From Terebella lapidaria (Eukaryota; Annelida; Polychaeta; Terebellida; Terebellidae), in the NCBI GenBank assembly GCA_949152475.1, contig OX424568.1:13243667-13307666 (forward strand): a DNA stretch of 64,000 bases, in the 5' to 3' direction. Under the pieces are notes generated by a model. The model saw nothing but the letters and a program-made list of their open reading frames with translations. It did not search any database and had not been told where the DNA came from. Made by a program: the position numbers and the translations under genes. Numbering within the stretch: the first letter of the stretch is position 1; each line of letters begins with the position of its first letter. Of this stretch, positions 1 to 8,489 are shown piece after piece.

Positions 1-169
1 TTGACGTCAGATGACCTTGAGTGCCAAATGTCTGACTTGGAATGTGTGAATTGACCTGAGCGGCCTGAACGATTCCACTCAGATATATCTTTTATGTATT
101 ATGAACATATAGAATATCAAATGCCGCACACATACATGTAATGGTGACATCGAAGTTCATTCGGAAGAC

Positions 170-340
170 CTTGATTGGTAAATCTCAAGGTCAAATGTTT
201 ACACTGCGAACCTTGATTGGTAAATCTCAAGGTCTGTTACCTGCCAATGCTGCCATGGCCAAACCAAAATTGTCCAGTAACCTGTCTTAGCCTTTGGGCT
301 AATTTTTTAACCATACCATGGGTGTTAGCTTCTGGGTACT
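170..340. repeat. Dispersed repeat, 5' copy
   Basis: Contains two close copies of CTTGATTGGTAAATCTCAAG (near 170-190 and 211-232). The block through about 330 matches, in reverse complement, the stretch 16,640-16,795 beside the LINE in U1. A shorter related piece (ACCTGAGAAAGGTGACCGGACAAT) is near 54,690. The element class is unknown; no terminal repeats were recognised. Confidence 0.5.
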
Positions 341-379
341 ACACTCGCTCTTATGTCAGGTATGACTTTTGTTTTGCAG

Positions 380-462
380 AACTTCTTCTCTCTGTGCGTC
401 AGTCACCTCGGCGACAGTTTCACGCTGAAAGACTTCAAATTCCGATGGACTAAGCTTGTCCA
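380..462 (+). CDS. Internal coding exon of an unrecognised host gene
   Basis: A pyrimidine-rich acceptor (TTTTGTTTTGCAG) ends at 379 and a strong donor (GTGAGT) starts at 463. The 83 bases between are open and encode about 27 residues (begins NFFSLCVSHLGDSFTLKDF), ending in phase 2. The next exon (602 onward) opens with one base that completes a Gln codon and continues in the right frame, so the two exons read as one gene. Earlier exons lie before the window or were not recognised. I do not recognise the family. Confidence 0.55.
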
Positions 463-601
463 GTGAGTTTTACTATATGGTCAACATAATAATTGCCAGA
501 ATTCAAATTGCACTCATAGAAATCTGTAAATCAAAGAGAACCAGTGATTTGTTTGTGAGTTGAGACATGATTGTCTGAGTAATGTGTGAATATTTTTCAA
601 G

Positions 602-1094
602 GGCATTCAGCCATAGGATGGACGATACGCTACCATTCTACTACCACACCAGTAACTGTCGCTACAAACAGCCCGTCAAATCCTTTGACGAAATCCCTGA
701 GCAGCCATTACGAGCAAGATCAGTGGAGGTCGAGAGCGAAGAAGACAGTGAAGATGATGAGGCTGAAAACATCTACATGTACGTTCGGGACGGAGAGCTG
801 TATGCCTTCAGCGATGACGAGGACTCGGCAGGCGAAGACACTGGAATGCTACAAGAGAAGTCGGACGTAAAACTTCCTCAGCCAGGACAGGACATCGCAG
901 GAAATCCGGCATATGATATTTGGGATAAAGATGTCCGGTTCCATCCCCGCCGACTGCATAGACTTCGAATAAACCGTCGTGAGAGTGCGGCTTCTGCCAT
1001 CCTGAACAGACAACTAATGCCAGCAAGAGGACAACGATCTCTACGCCACACCTTTCACCAGCCTGTGGCCGAACTTCCTCCCATTCAGCAATGA
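602..1094 (+). CDS. 3'-terminal coding exon of the same unrecognised gene
   Basis: An acceptor (TATTTTTCAAG) ends at 601, and the open frame runs to a TGA at 1,092-1,094, about 163 residues. If unspliced, an ATG at 582 would also open this frame, but the phase match to exon 380-462 favours splicing. The product begins AFSHRMDDTLPFYYH, has an acidic tract rich in Glu/Asp around residues 45-60 and a second one around 75-90, then an NPAY motif, an Arg-rich patch (HPRRLHRLRINRR) and a C-terminus ending in PPIQQ. No transmembrane segment or zinc motif lies in these two exons. NPxY and acidic tracts suit a cytoplasmic tail or a scaffold region, but that is only a guess. No AATAAA was seen close downstream. 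The gene converges on the HIRAN-like exon at 1,590. Confidence 0.6.
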
Positions 1095-1586
1095 GGAAGC
1101 TCAAGATTCGCTATTCAGTTAGGATCCAGTACCAGTACCACCGTGCTAGACCAAGACGCCCGCTGACGAACACCCCGCCCCCCACTCCTAAGATAATCCC
1201 AGTAACACTGTATCAGACCAGTGCTACCCCACTTCCCAGCTGAACACTGAACTTCTGTTGAATGATAATGCTGACCAATGTGAATGAACTGCTAGATGGA
1301 TCTGTGAATGCTGTACTTAAGGTGTGTTTAAATGAAAATCATACCAAGAAACCGTTCGTTGTCTATTTCTTATTTTTGTTATGATTCTGTTGGAACTCCT
1401 GGTGGACGATAGCACTGAATGAAAAATGTAAATGAACTGCTATGAAGTTATGAATGCTGTACTTTGAGTTTATCTAAATTAGCATTGTTTAATTCAATTG
1501 CATCTTCGCTCTATCCATGGTCTAATATGTATAATGAATCCATATTTCTACAGAGAAAATATTAATATTCAGTAACCATAGAAACA
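1095..1586. other. Non-coding gap between convergent genes
   Basis: Probably 3' UTRs of the two converging genes. It holds an imperfect duplication: GAACTGCTAGATGGATCTGTGAATGCTGTACTT (near 1,287) and GAACTGCTATGAAGTTATGAATGCTGTACTTT (near 1,432). No polyadenylation signal of the AATAAA type was seen on either strand. Confidence 0.5.
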
Positions 1587-1589
1587 TGA

Positions 1590-2219
1590 CTATAGAGGTT
1601 GATTATACGCATAGTTTGGATTGTCTCTCGGCCATTGGCCATACTGCCTTAGTTCCATGTCGCAAACATAAGGGCGATGTCCTCCCTGCAATCTGGTGTG
1701 AATTGCTAGCACACGAACACCAAGAAATCTACCAGTTCTCCTTGAAGCCCAAACTTTCTGAAGTTTTCGTCCAGGGACGTAGCCAATAGGGTGCCATTGA
1801 TTGTTAACCTCGATCTGAACCATCAGTGCGTTGATATCATCTGCGTTGGCTGGCTCTGGTACAAGTCGTGCTGATGGTGTCAAGTTTTGAATGATCAGTC
1901 CACGGGCTTCGCGTAGAATAGGCTGGTACCTATCGAAGGGACATCCAGCTACAACGCATACCTCAGCGAATTCCGGGTCATGGTTCCCTGGATCACTGGG
2001 TAAGTCCACAGGGGTAGGCTCGGAATCCATGCCTCCATCTGACGAACACGGACATCCTGATGTCAGGACGACTGGCAGGTATGGAGAGGCATATGAAGCA
2101 GGATCCCTACTGGCATCCGGGCATGGTGAGGTGTACGAACATGGTGAGGTGATTGACATAACTTCTAAACGGCTAATGAAGACGATCTCCTCCTCCGTTT
2201 TTGTTTTGTGATTGAACAT
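1590..2219 (-). CDS. Exon or short gene encoding a HIRAN-like domain protein
   Basis: Open frame of 209 codons on the minus strand, ATG at 2,219. Residues ~80-155 read like a HIRAN domain: a Gly-Cys-Pro-Phe turn, then ARLVPEPANADDINALMVQI (compare the family pattern rEPdNphDpnAiaV) followed by IGYVPGRKLQKV (family iGYvPr). HIRAN domains bind DNA ends in HLTF/Rad5-type proteins and also occur alone in many invertebrate proteins. The N-terminal ~70 residues are Ser/Pro/Cys-rich and of low complexity. An ideal 3' splice site (TTTTTTTGTATTCTTCAG) lies directly before the ATG on this strand, so this is probably the last exon of a longer gene rather than a complete one. It converges on the gene ending at 1,094. 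The exact boundaries of the HIRAN-like stretch are approximate. Confidence 0.55.
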   Translation of the reverse strand: MFNHKTKTEEEIVFISRLEVMSITSPCSYTSPCPDASRDPASYASPYLPVVLTSGCPCSSDGGMDSEPTPVDLPSDPGNHDPEFAEVCVVAGCPFDRYQPILREARGLIIQNLTPSARLVPEPANADDINALMVQIEVNNQWHPIGYVPGRKLQKVWASRRTGRFLGVRVLAIHTRLQGGHRPYVCDMELRQYGQWPRDNPNYAYNQPL

Positions 2220-2353
2220 CTGAAGAATACAAAAAAATTAGAAATCTTTATATACATGAAACACGTTTATGTTTCAGTGTAGCACAAACTTGTGTTAACT
2301 TTTTAGAATAACCAAATTAATGCTCTATTTTGTATTCTTTAGATGTTCAATCA
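2211..2353. repeat. Inverted repeat around the HIRAN exon start
   Basis: GATTGAACATCTGAAGAATA (from 2,211) is repeated as its reverse complement near 2,334-2,353 (TATTCTTTAGATGTTCAATC) with one mismatch, about 95 bases apart. The left arm covers the acceptor and start codon of the HIRAN-like exon; the right arm sits at the 5' edge of a LINE fragment. Transcripts could form a hairpin of about 24 pairs. Confidence 0.6.
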
Positions 2354-3252
2354 AATATTTAGGTGTAATTCTCGACCAAGAGTTCAAGACATGTAAGGAG
2401 TAACCATGGCTACTAGGGTTCTTTCCAAAATTAGTGCCAAAATTAAATTTCTGTACAGGAAAGGTATATGTTAGTGTCACACTGAAAGAATATTGCTTGT
2501 ATCTGCATTTGTTCAGTCTAATTTTGATTGTGCATGTATTAGCTAGTATTTCGGTCTACCCAAGGTTCTGTTACGAAAACTTCAAACAGTTCAAAACAAA
2601 CTTATCAGGTACATCTTAGGATATCACTCCAGAAACCATGTTGGTCTTGACGACTTCAAGCAGTTAAACTGGCTAAATGTGGTCAAACGGGTGATTTACA
2701 TTCCGCTATGCCTAATGTATTGCATTCTTGAAAACATCGCTCGAAGTTTTCTGTTTGACATTGTTCCTGTAAACTCATCTCAAAATACACGTGGTAGCTC
2801 TTTGTCATATGTTATACCAACTGTGAAATACCATGGTAAACACACTTTTAATTTCATTGGCATCGTCAGGTGGAGTAATTTACCACAATTTGTCAAATAG
2901 TTTGGTATTATATCTGTGTTGCTGTAAACCCATTTAAGTTCTCTCCCATTAATGTTCGCATTTTTGAAAAAAAAACGACTCTTCGCTGACCATTGAAGTT
3001 TGTGTTTTGTTCTTTTTGCGTCAGTTTCAATGCAATTTTTAATGTTTACATCCAACAAAATTTGCGGTTTTGTTCAAAGAGCGAAATTAGCGAAATAAAA
3101 AGGTAGCGAACATAACAGGTTTACAGTATTTAATAATCTTTTTAGTACTCCTTTTTATACCGTACATGTTTTCCTGTCTCTGTTTATTTGTTCTCATTGC
3201 AATAATTATCAAATTTCATGTATGTGTATAATGAAATAAATTCATTCATTCA
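2345..3252 (+). mobile_element. Decayed non-LTR retrotransposon (LINE), 3' part
   Basis: In shifting frames the sequence reads as the C-terminal third of a Jockey/CR1-type reverse transcriptase: SIKYLGVILDQEF near 2,350, LRKLQTVQNKLIRYILGYHS near 2,570-2,630, and RWSNLPQFVK near 2,870-2,898. It ends in AATAAA followed by (ATTC)3 at about 3,237-3,252, the usual tail of this LINE type. Several stops and frameshifts make it a dead copy. About 240 bases between the coding remnant and the tail are AT-rich 3' UTR. Family placement beyond the CR1/Jockey group is not possible by eye. Confidence 0.7.
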
Positions 3253-3358
3253 TAACATTAGTCTGCCTACCTGATAGATTGTGCTTTTCGAATTCTATTT
3301 GTCACTCGACGAGGGATGGGGGAAAACAGACAAAATTGCTTATTATCATGGCCCGTTT

Positions 3359-3757
3359 CTAAATTTTAGGGTGTGAGAAACTGGCAAATTCTAACAGGTT
3401 AGCCAATGTAAACACTCCATGTATCCTGTGCCCCTTGTGAAAACTCACTCTCGAATCACAGTTGCCCATGACACGAACAAGGACTGGGTGCTCCTGGCGA
3501 GGTATCTTCTCCCCCTCACTGCTCAAAACCAAGCATCGCCTCCGGACTCCAGTGGTTTGTGGTGAGGAAAAATGGAATTCGTGACACCGAAAACTCATTA
3601 GTGGAAATCCACCAGGCGAATACTCCACGTTCTCAACGACACAATGTACATACATCAGTGCTTCTGTCAGATGTTTGGACAGTGTCTGATGAGTGTTGAT
3701 GTTACAATCCATCACGGAAAAACTAACTCTACCCCGGATCGTCTCAATGTCGACCAT
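3359..3757 (-). CDS. Unidentified open reading frame, 132 codons
   Basis: ATG at 3,757 to a TAA ending at 3,359, with no interruption in AT-rich surroundings. The product begins MVDIETIRGRVSFSVMDCNI and alternates short hydrophobic stretches with Arg/Lys-rich turns (GVRRRCLVLSSEGEKIPRQ, then VLVRVMGNCDSRVSFHKGHR), as an all-beta domain might. I recognise no family. It may be a small intronless gene, an exon, or part of an old element. It is outside the duplicated unit, so no second copy is available to test conservation. Confidence 0.35.
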   Translation of the reverse strand: MVDIETIRGRVSFSVMDCNINTHQTLSKHLTEALMYVHCVVENVEYSPGGFPLMSFRCHEFHFSSPQTTGVRRRCLVLSSEGEKIPRQEHPVLVRVMGNCDSRVSFHKGHRIHGVFTLANLLEFASFSHPKI

Positions 3758-4125
3758 GTGCCACGAAGTGAGCGATAAAACCAGTAACCGCGAAAATGCT
3801 AAATGCTAATGCCGTCATACATAATGTGTCGCCCGAACTAGCTCGAGAATTGTTAATGAACGTGGGCGATAATAGGGGTTAATAGCGATTAAGTGCTGCC
3901 GAACAATTCGATTCGATATTTTCTTTTGTTTATTCATTGTGTACACAAATTTTACATTGGATTAGCGAAATTAGTTTATTATATGCACTTGTGGACATTC
4001 ACAAAAACGATGAGAAAATCTGATGTTGTCTGGGGAATGGTCAAAATGTCAATGGCGGCTGTGTAAAAAAAACTGCTTTAGTTTCACATGCTCCCACCAG
4101 AGGGGGCGAATCGTTCTACCCCCCC
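3758..4125. other. Non-coding approach to the duplicated unit
   Basis: AT-rich at first, then a C-rich stretch with the run ACCCCCCCC just before the SINE fragment that marks the unit edge. I see no gene. Confidence 0.4.
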
Positions 4126-4222
4126 CTGGTTTTCAGGTACAAGTGGCACTGAGCGAACTCGAGCCCACGACCTGTAGATCATGGGCCCAGCACTCCGCCA
4201 CCGCCCCCCCCCCCCCTTTCAT
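4126..4222 (-). mobile_element. tRNA-derived SINE fragment at the left edge of U1
   Basis: Reverse-strand tRNA-like head of the same SINE family seen complete at 4,699 and 43,768. It has the box B-like sequence (GGGCTCGAGTTCGC on the minus strand) and the C-run of the 5' end, but stops abruptly at GGTTTTCAGG, where the tail should begin. The match to U2 begins at exactly this point (4,129 against 43,966), so the edge of the segmental duplication lies inside the SINE. Confidence 0.75.
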
Positions 4223-4686
4223 TGCCACAAAATATTCACTGCAGCTTATATTGGCGTGCCAGTGGCGTCAATATGACAAACAACAGTAACACGTCATACT
4301 AGAGACAACATGAAAATTCATGTGTTTGTGAGTAGCTCACCGCTAGTAGTAGTACCTGTAGTGGTATGATGATCGTGTATATCGCCGAGGGGAGACAGTG
4401 TATTATTTGTTATACATACCGAGTAAAACCGATTGTTTTTATTGCCAAAAACGACCAGAACCTCTCCAAATAAAGTGGAATGGTCTTCATATCACCCCTA
4501 GAGCGGGATATGAACAATGGACTCGCCCGTCGCGCTTCACTTCAGCAAGGCCCGTACTTGTGAGACATACGTCTGCTCCACACGTAAGAGCAATACATAA
4601 CCTAAACTAGGTGGCGCCAATGTTACCTGGTATCGACACCATTTTTATGTTCAATATCCTGGCTATGATAAGGGGATGAATTTCGA
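4222..4686. other. Non-coding, shared with U2
   Basis: Matches 44,053-44,521. A 70-codon frame here is kept in U2 with few changes, but its composition is unremarkable and no domain is visible. I call it non-coding. Confidence 0.4.
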
Positions 4687-4698
4687 TTGTTGACACAA

Positions 4699-4997
4699 GG
4701 GGGGCGGGATGGTGCAGTGGCAGAGCGCTCGGCCCATGATCTAAAGGTCGTGGGTTCGAGTCCGCTCAGCGCCACTTGTGCCTGAAAACCTCCCACGCCA
4801 GTGCAGCCCGACTGGCGGTAAAAACAAAGGCCGGGTGGTGTCAGAGACTGTCTATGGTGTCTGGCACCTAAAAGATCCCTTGGGATTTATCGTAAAGAGT
4901 AGGGGATTTCCCCGATCCCGGGTTTCTGTCTAGGGGGCATATCATCGAGTTATGACGCCCCCTCACCCCAAGTACAAGTACAAGTACAAGTACAAGT
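4699..4997 (+). mobile_element. Complete tRNA-derived SINE
   Basis: Starts GGGGGGCGGGATGGTGCAGT with an A-box-like stretch, then a B box (GGTTCGAGTCC, near 4,755), a body of about 220 bases and a tail of four CAAGTA repeats. It is bounded by perfect 13-bp target-site duplications, ATTGTTGACACAA (4,686-4,698 and 4,998-5,010). The equivalent U2 site (44,521-44,533) is empty and has the target once, so this copy landed after U1 and U2 separated. It is too divergent from tRNA in the acceptor stem to be a working tRNA gene. Confidence 0.9.
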
Positions 4998-5010
4998 ATT
5001 GTTGACACAA

Positions 5011-5760
5011 CTCCTAGTAATTAAGTACATTTAGACTGATCATCGATTTCGTCATTCCAGTCATACATCTGTATCATTGAAAATATTATATCACCAACCC
5101 CCCTGTTTCATTGCTGCTTAGACACCTATCTTCTCGCCTCGATCACCTAATTCTGCCTCGATCCAGTGTGTGCCCTCAACCGAATTAAATTTCGGCAATG
5201 ATGACAATGACTCAAGCGAACAAACACGTGTTGTTGTTGTTTTGGCATACACAGTTTGTACTCTTGTAGTTGTTGTTGGCTGGTTCCACGCAAGAAGGCG
5301 CAATATCGCCTCGTGGGATTTTTTTCATATAACACACTCTCTCTAGGTATGTATTAGTGAGTGATCAACAGGCAGATACAGTGCCATCCATTAATTTTGA
5401 GCCACTTTAGTGAGGTCTTGATTACCACAATTTGGTATTGCAGTCACACGATTATGAGTGTATATTCTCAATAAACCCAGTGACAAAACGTTCAGGCTAC
5501 ATCTGGATTACAATAGGAGTGATAGGCGTAACAATTTGACTTGATCTTCCCCTTGTTCTGGATCATAAATCACATAATCTCGGAGAAACATACGTTCGTT
5601 GAATCCCTTTCTTTGAGAATATATTCATTTTCCAAACATTTACTGTCCAGAATCTTCCAAGGTGGATGAGGATATTCAATAAAAAACATTCATGAAAAGA
5701 ATTTGAGGTACGTTTCGCCCACAGATCAGGAATGATAGTCCTAGATCCAGATGCGTAAAT
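5011..5760. other. Non-coding, shared with U2
   Basis: Matches 44,534-45,310. U2 has an extra ~60 bases near 44,650 (AAGGGATATGGGTTGAG...). No gene seen. Confidence 0.4.
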
Positions 5761-5779
5761 CTGGATCACCTGTATGGTC

Positions 5780-6099
5780 GTATGACACTTCAGGATTTAT
5801 ACTATGTATTAATTGATAGGCCAGAATCTCAGAATGTGGAAAACATAAGAAAAAAGTATATCATACATCAATTTTCCACATTCTGAGAAATTGTTGAAGA
5901 TGAAATTCATTTCCTCTTAGTGTGTCCACTTTTCGATGAGATACGGGAATATTATATTGGAAATTATATTGTGCGAAATCTTAATGTAACCGAAAATTTT
6001 GTTAGAATATTGTCATCAAAAAATCACAAAAGCATCAAAGATTTAGTGGCTCACATTTACAATGCATTCACTTGTCATCGTGAATTTTATTATCTTTAA
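5780..6099 (+). mobile_element. LINE C-terminal coding fragment
   Basis: Reads TLQDLYYVLIDRPESQNVENIRKKY, a break, then EIVEDEIHFLLVCPLFDEIR and on to DLVAHIYNAFTCHREFYYL and a stop at 6,097-6,099. The block E-x-H-F-L-x-x-C-P-x-F-x-x-x-R is typical of the C-terminal tail of LINE reverse transcriptases. Only the 3' end remains. An embedded inverted repeat, CTCAGAATGTGGAAAA (near 5,828) and TTTTCCACATTCTGAG (near 5,872), interrupts the frame. The same fragment occurs in U2 at about 45,330-45,659. Confidence 0.55.
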
Positions 6100-6318
6100 A
6101 AGGGATCTGTTAGCAACTTGCTTCGCTCATACTTGCACTTTTTTGTAAATGCACATGGGCCCGAGGCCTTTGGTGAAATAAAGTATCATATCAATATTCC
6201 ATTGGCTGCACAGCAGTTTGAAATGTGTCACTACTTTCTGGTGGCTCCGAATTAATGGATGGCACTGTGATTTGAATACAGAAATACACCAGTGCTCGCC
6301 AACACACAGTGGAGGTAT

Positions 6319-7078
6319 CACTGTGGTGATACTGGATGCACTAACGATCGTTAGTGCATCCCGCAATGGCGGACAGTAAACACGGTCAGTTTGGTTTTTA
6401 ACCGTATTTTATCAAATGATAGGTCCATTTGTGATAAATGGATACTCTGAAGGTAGTTTAGTGTTTTGGTCAAAGACATACGTAGTTATTTCAAGCAGAT
6501 CACGCCTTTTTGTTTAGATATGTTGAGGAAAAGAATTAGCGATAAGATTCACCAACGACAAAATTGAGATTCCCTAACGATATAGGCCTAATACGTGTAT
6601 ATTGTAATGTGTCCATATCATACACCATTGTGAATTCGTTGATTTATGCGACATAAATTAGCGAATGTCACATTAAGAATAGGAAATCTGTACTAGAAGA
6701 TCATCTGTACACATCAACACATGTCAATTGGTACCTTATTTCACGTTCAACATTTAAATAACGTAAATTTGAGTTAATAAAGAGAAGATCGTTAGGGAAT
6801 TTTCACATGTTCGTTAGTGAATCTTCGATTTTACAAAAACAATCGTTAGGGAATCTTTCGGCTTTTTTCAGACAAGTTTTTCATGCTCAAACCAACATAA
6901 ATCGCCATGTATTTGCAACGAACGGTTGTTTCGTGCGCATAAGAATCAGCAGGTGTATGTGTGTATCGATCACAATCGTAATTATCGGGAAAATGAAGAA
7001 AATTCAAACGAACCGCGAGTGGGTTTGCCATTGCGGGATGCACTAACGATCGTTAGTGCATCCAGTCTCACCACAGTG
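6319..7078. mobile_element. Non-autonomous DNA transposon, copy 1, CACTGTGG ends
   Basis: Inverted ends of about 52 bp, CACTGTGGTGATACTGGATG... at the left and its near-perfect complement at the right. Each end contains the palindrome GGATGCACTAACGATCGTTAGTGCATCC. The site GGTAT is repeated on both sides (6,314-6,318 and 7,079-7,083); U2 has it once, empty, near 45,872-45,876. No transposase is encoded. Short motifs like TCGTTAGGGAATC recur inside, as transposase-binding subterminal repeats often do. The CACTGTG terminus and 5-bp target duplication resemble Transib/RAG-type elements; CACTA-type elements are an alternative. Confidence 0.8.
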
Positions 7079-8330
7079 GGTATGATATGAGAAAGAGCAG
7101 CAGGCAGGCTGTCCAGACGAAAATCACTGAAGCGTAAACACACGGAAAATGCGAGGGCCAGCGGACACAGGAAAATAAATAATATACCAGGTCACGTATT
7201 TAAATGTTACAGAAATATAAACATGTTTCAGGTAAGGAGTAGCCATATTGAACTTTCTATTTCAAGGTGCCAATATCTAAGCTATATCTTCAAGCATTTT
7301 AGGTGTACACAGTTGTGGAAAATCCCATAATGAAGGAAACAGATTACAAAGCTTTCAATTTTTCCAATGTTGAGAAGCTGAAAATCTATATATAAAGGTT
7401 TTCAATATGCAGAATCAGATTTTCACTTTGACTCATGCAAGCAAATCAAGGATTAAATGTGGAATCATAGATAGTCACCAGTCCACTACCTATAATCACA
7501 ACTTTCCACATAGAGTACAACTGAATAATTACAGCTATAAATTGTTATTTAGATGATGAAATGCATTGCACCTGACTTCAAGTACTATTCTCTAATTACT
7601 GGATACCATCGGCCCTCATGACCATGTGAAGGCAATCGCCAATGTCACATTGTATTTACCTTAGAAGAATGGGAAATACTTTCGATATGTATTTCTAACA
7701 ATGTAACGATCAGAGTATTGGAGATCGATTTATATCTCTGTTTTGAAGCATGTCTCTGCATGCATCAAGATTGAGATAATGGCAATGGGTAATAATGCTT
7801 TTTCATATAAAAGGAAACCATTGTGTGCATTTTAATGTAACTCCCACCTGAGGGATACAAGGAGTGATGCCATACATGTACATATGTCCCCGGTAAAATC
7901 CACTTATACATGACACAATTGTAGAATTGTAATAAATTTTGATCGTTTTCGTATGTGTGTATGAAACATTTGTGATATTTCATATATATTGTACGTAGAG
8001 GGAAAAAATTGATACACAATTTCGGCAATGGACTGAAATCCAACCTGAAACCTTCAGGTAACGCCCTGTATCAATTTGTACATGTATATATTAATGACGT
8101 CAGCATGATGTATTTGCTCTTTCATAGTTATTGCATGGACTCTATTTTTACTGAAGTAGATGACAGTACGTGTTGCGTTGTGGCATCACAATGATAACCT
8201 GATAACGCAATGCACGGCAATTAATTGATGCACATTTTATTGGGCTAATATACATGTTTCAGTATCTTCTTATCCCATGATGTGCACATCTTCGAAACTG
8301 CTCCTGAAATATTTAAAGACATAGGTATAG
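7079..8330. other. Non-coding sequence downstream of gene A1
   Basis: Matches 45,877-47,150 in U2. Small frames (for example 7,765-8,043 minus, 8,009-8,194 plus) persist in both copies because divergence is low; they overlap one another on opposite strands and show no domain. Confidence 0.4.
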
Positions 8331-8336
8331 CCAAAT

Positions 8337-8342
8337 TTTATT
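8337..8342 (-). terminator. Polyadenylation signal of gene A1
   Basis: AATAAA on the minus strand about 150 bases past the A1 stop codon. It is conserved in A2 at 47,154-47,159. Confidence 0.5.
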
Positions 8343-8489
8343 TATCTTATTCAAATCTCGACCGACATTCATGATAGATCAAAAATGTTATATTAGTATC
8401 CCGAAAAATGTAGGTAAAACTTCAGTGGAGGTAATAATCAACGAGAGCTAGACAGATTCTTACTTTCAGTTACGTTTGTTTGTATATCT

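Noticed and set aside
217-453. 78-codon frame over the first exon
   Set aside because: It starts in a repeat and reads the exon 380-462 out of frame; the frame that joins exon 602 is a different one.
582-604. Start codon at 582 for the 602-1094 gene
   Set aside because: The preceding exon 380-462 joins in exact phase at 602, so the ATG is probably intronic.
4699-4770. A tRNA gene
   Set aside because: It has A and B boxes, but the fold is incomplete, it is joined to a SINE body and tail, and it is flanked by target-site duplications.
6807-7046. Small frames inside the CACTGTGG elements (also 9,393-9,665)
   Set aside because: Too short for a transposase, on both strands, and made of subterminal repeats and palindromes.
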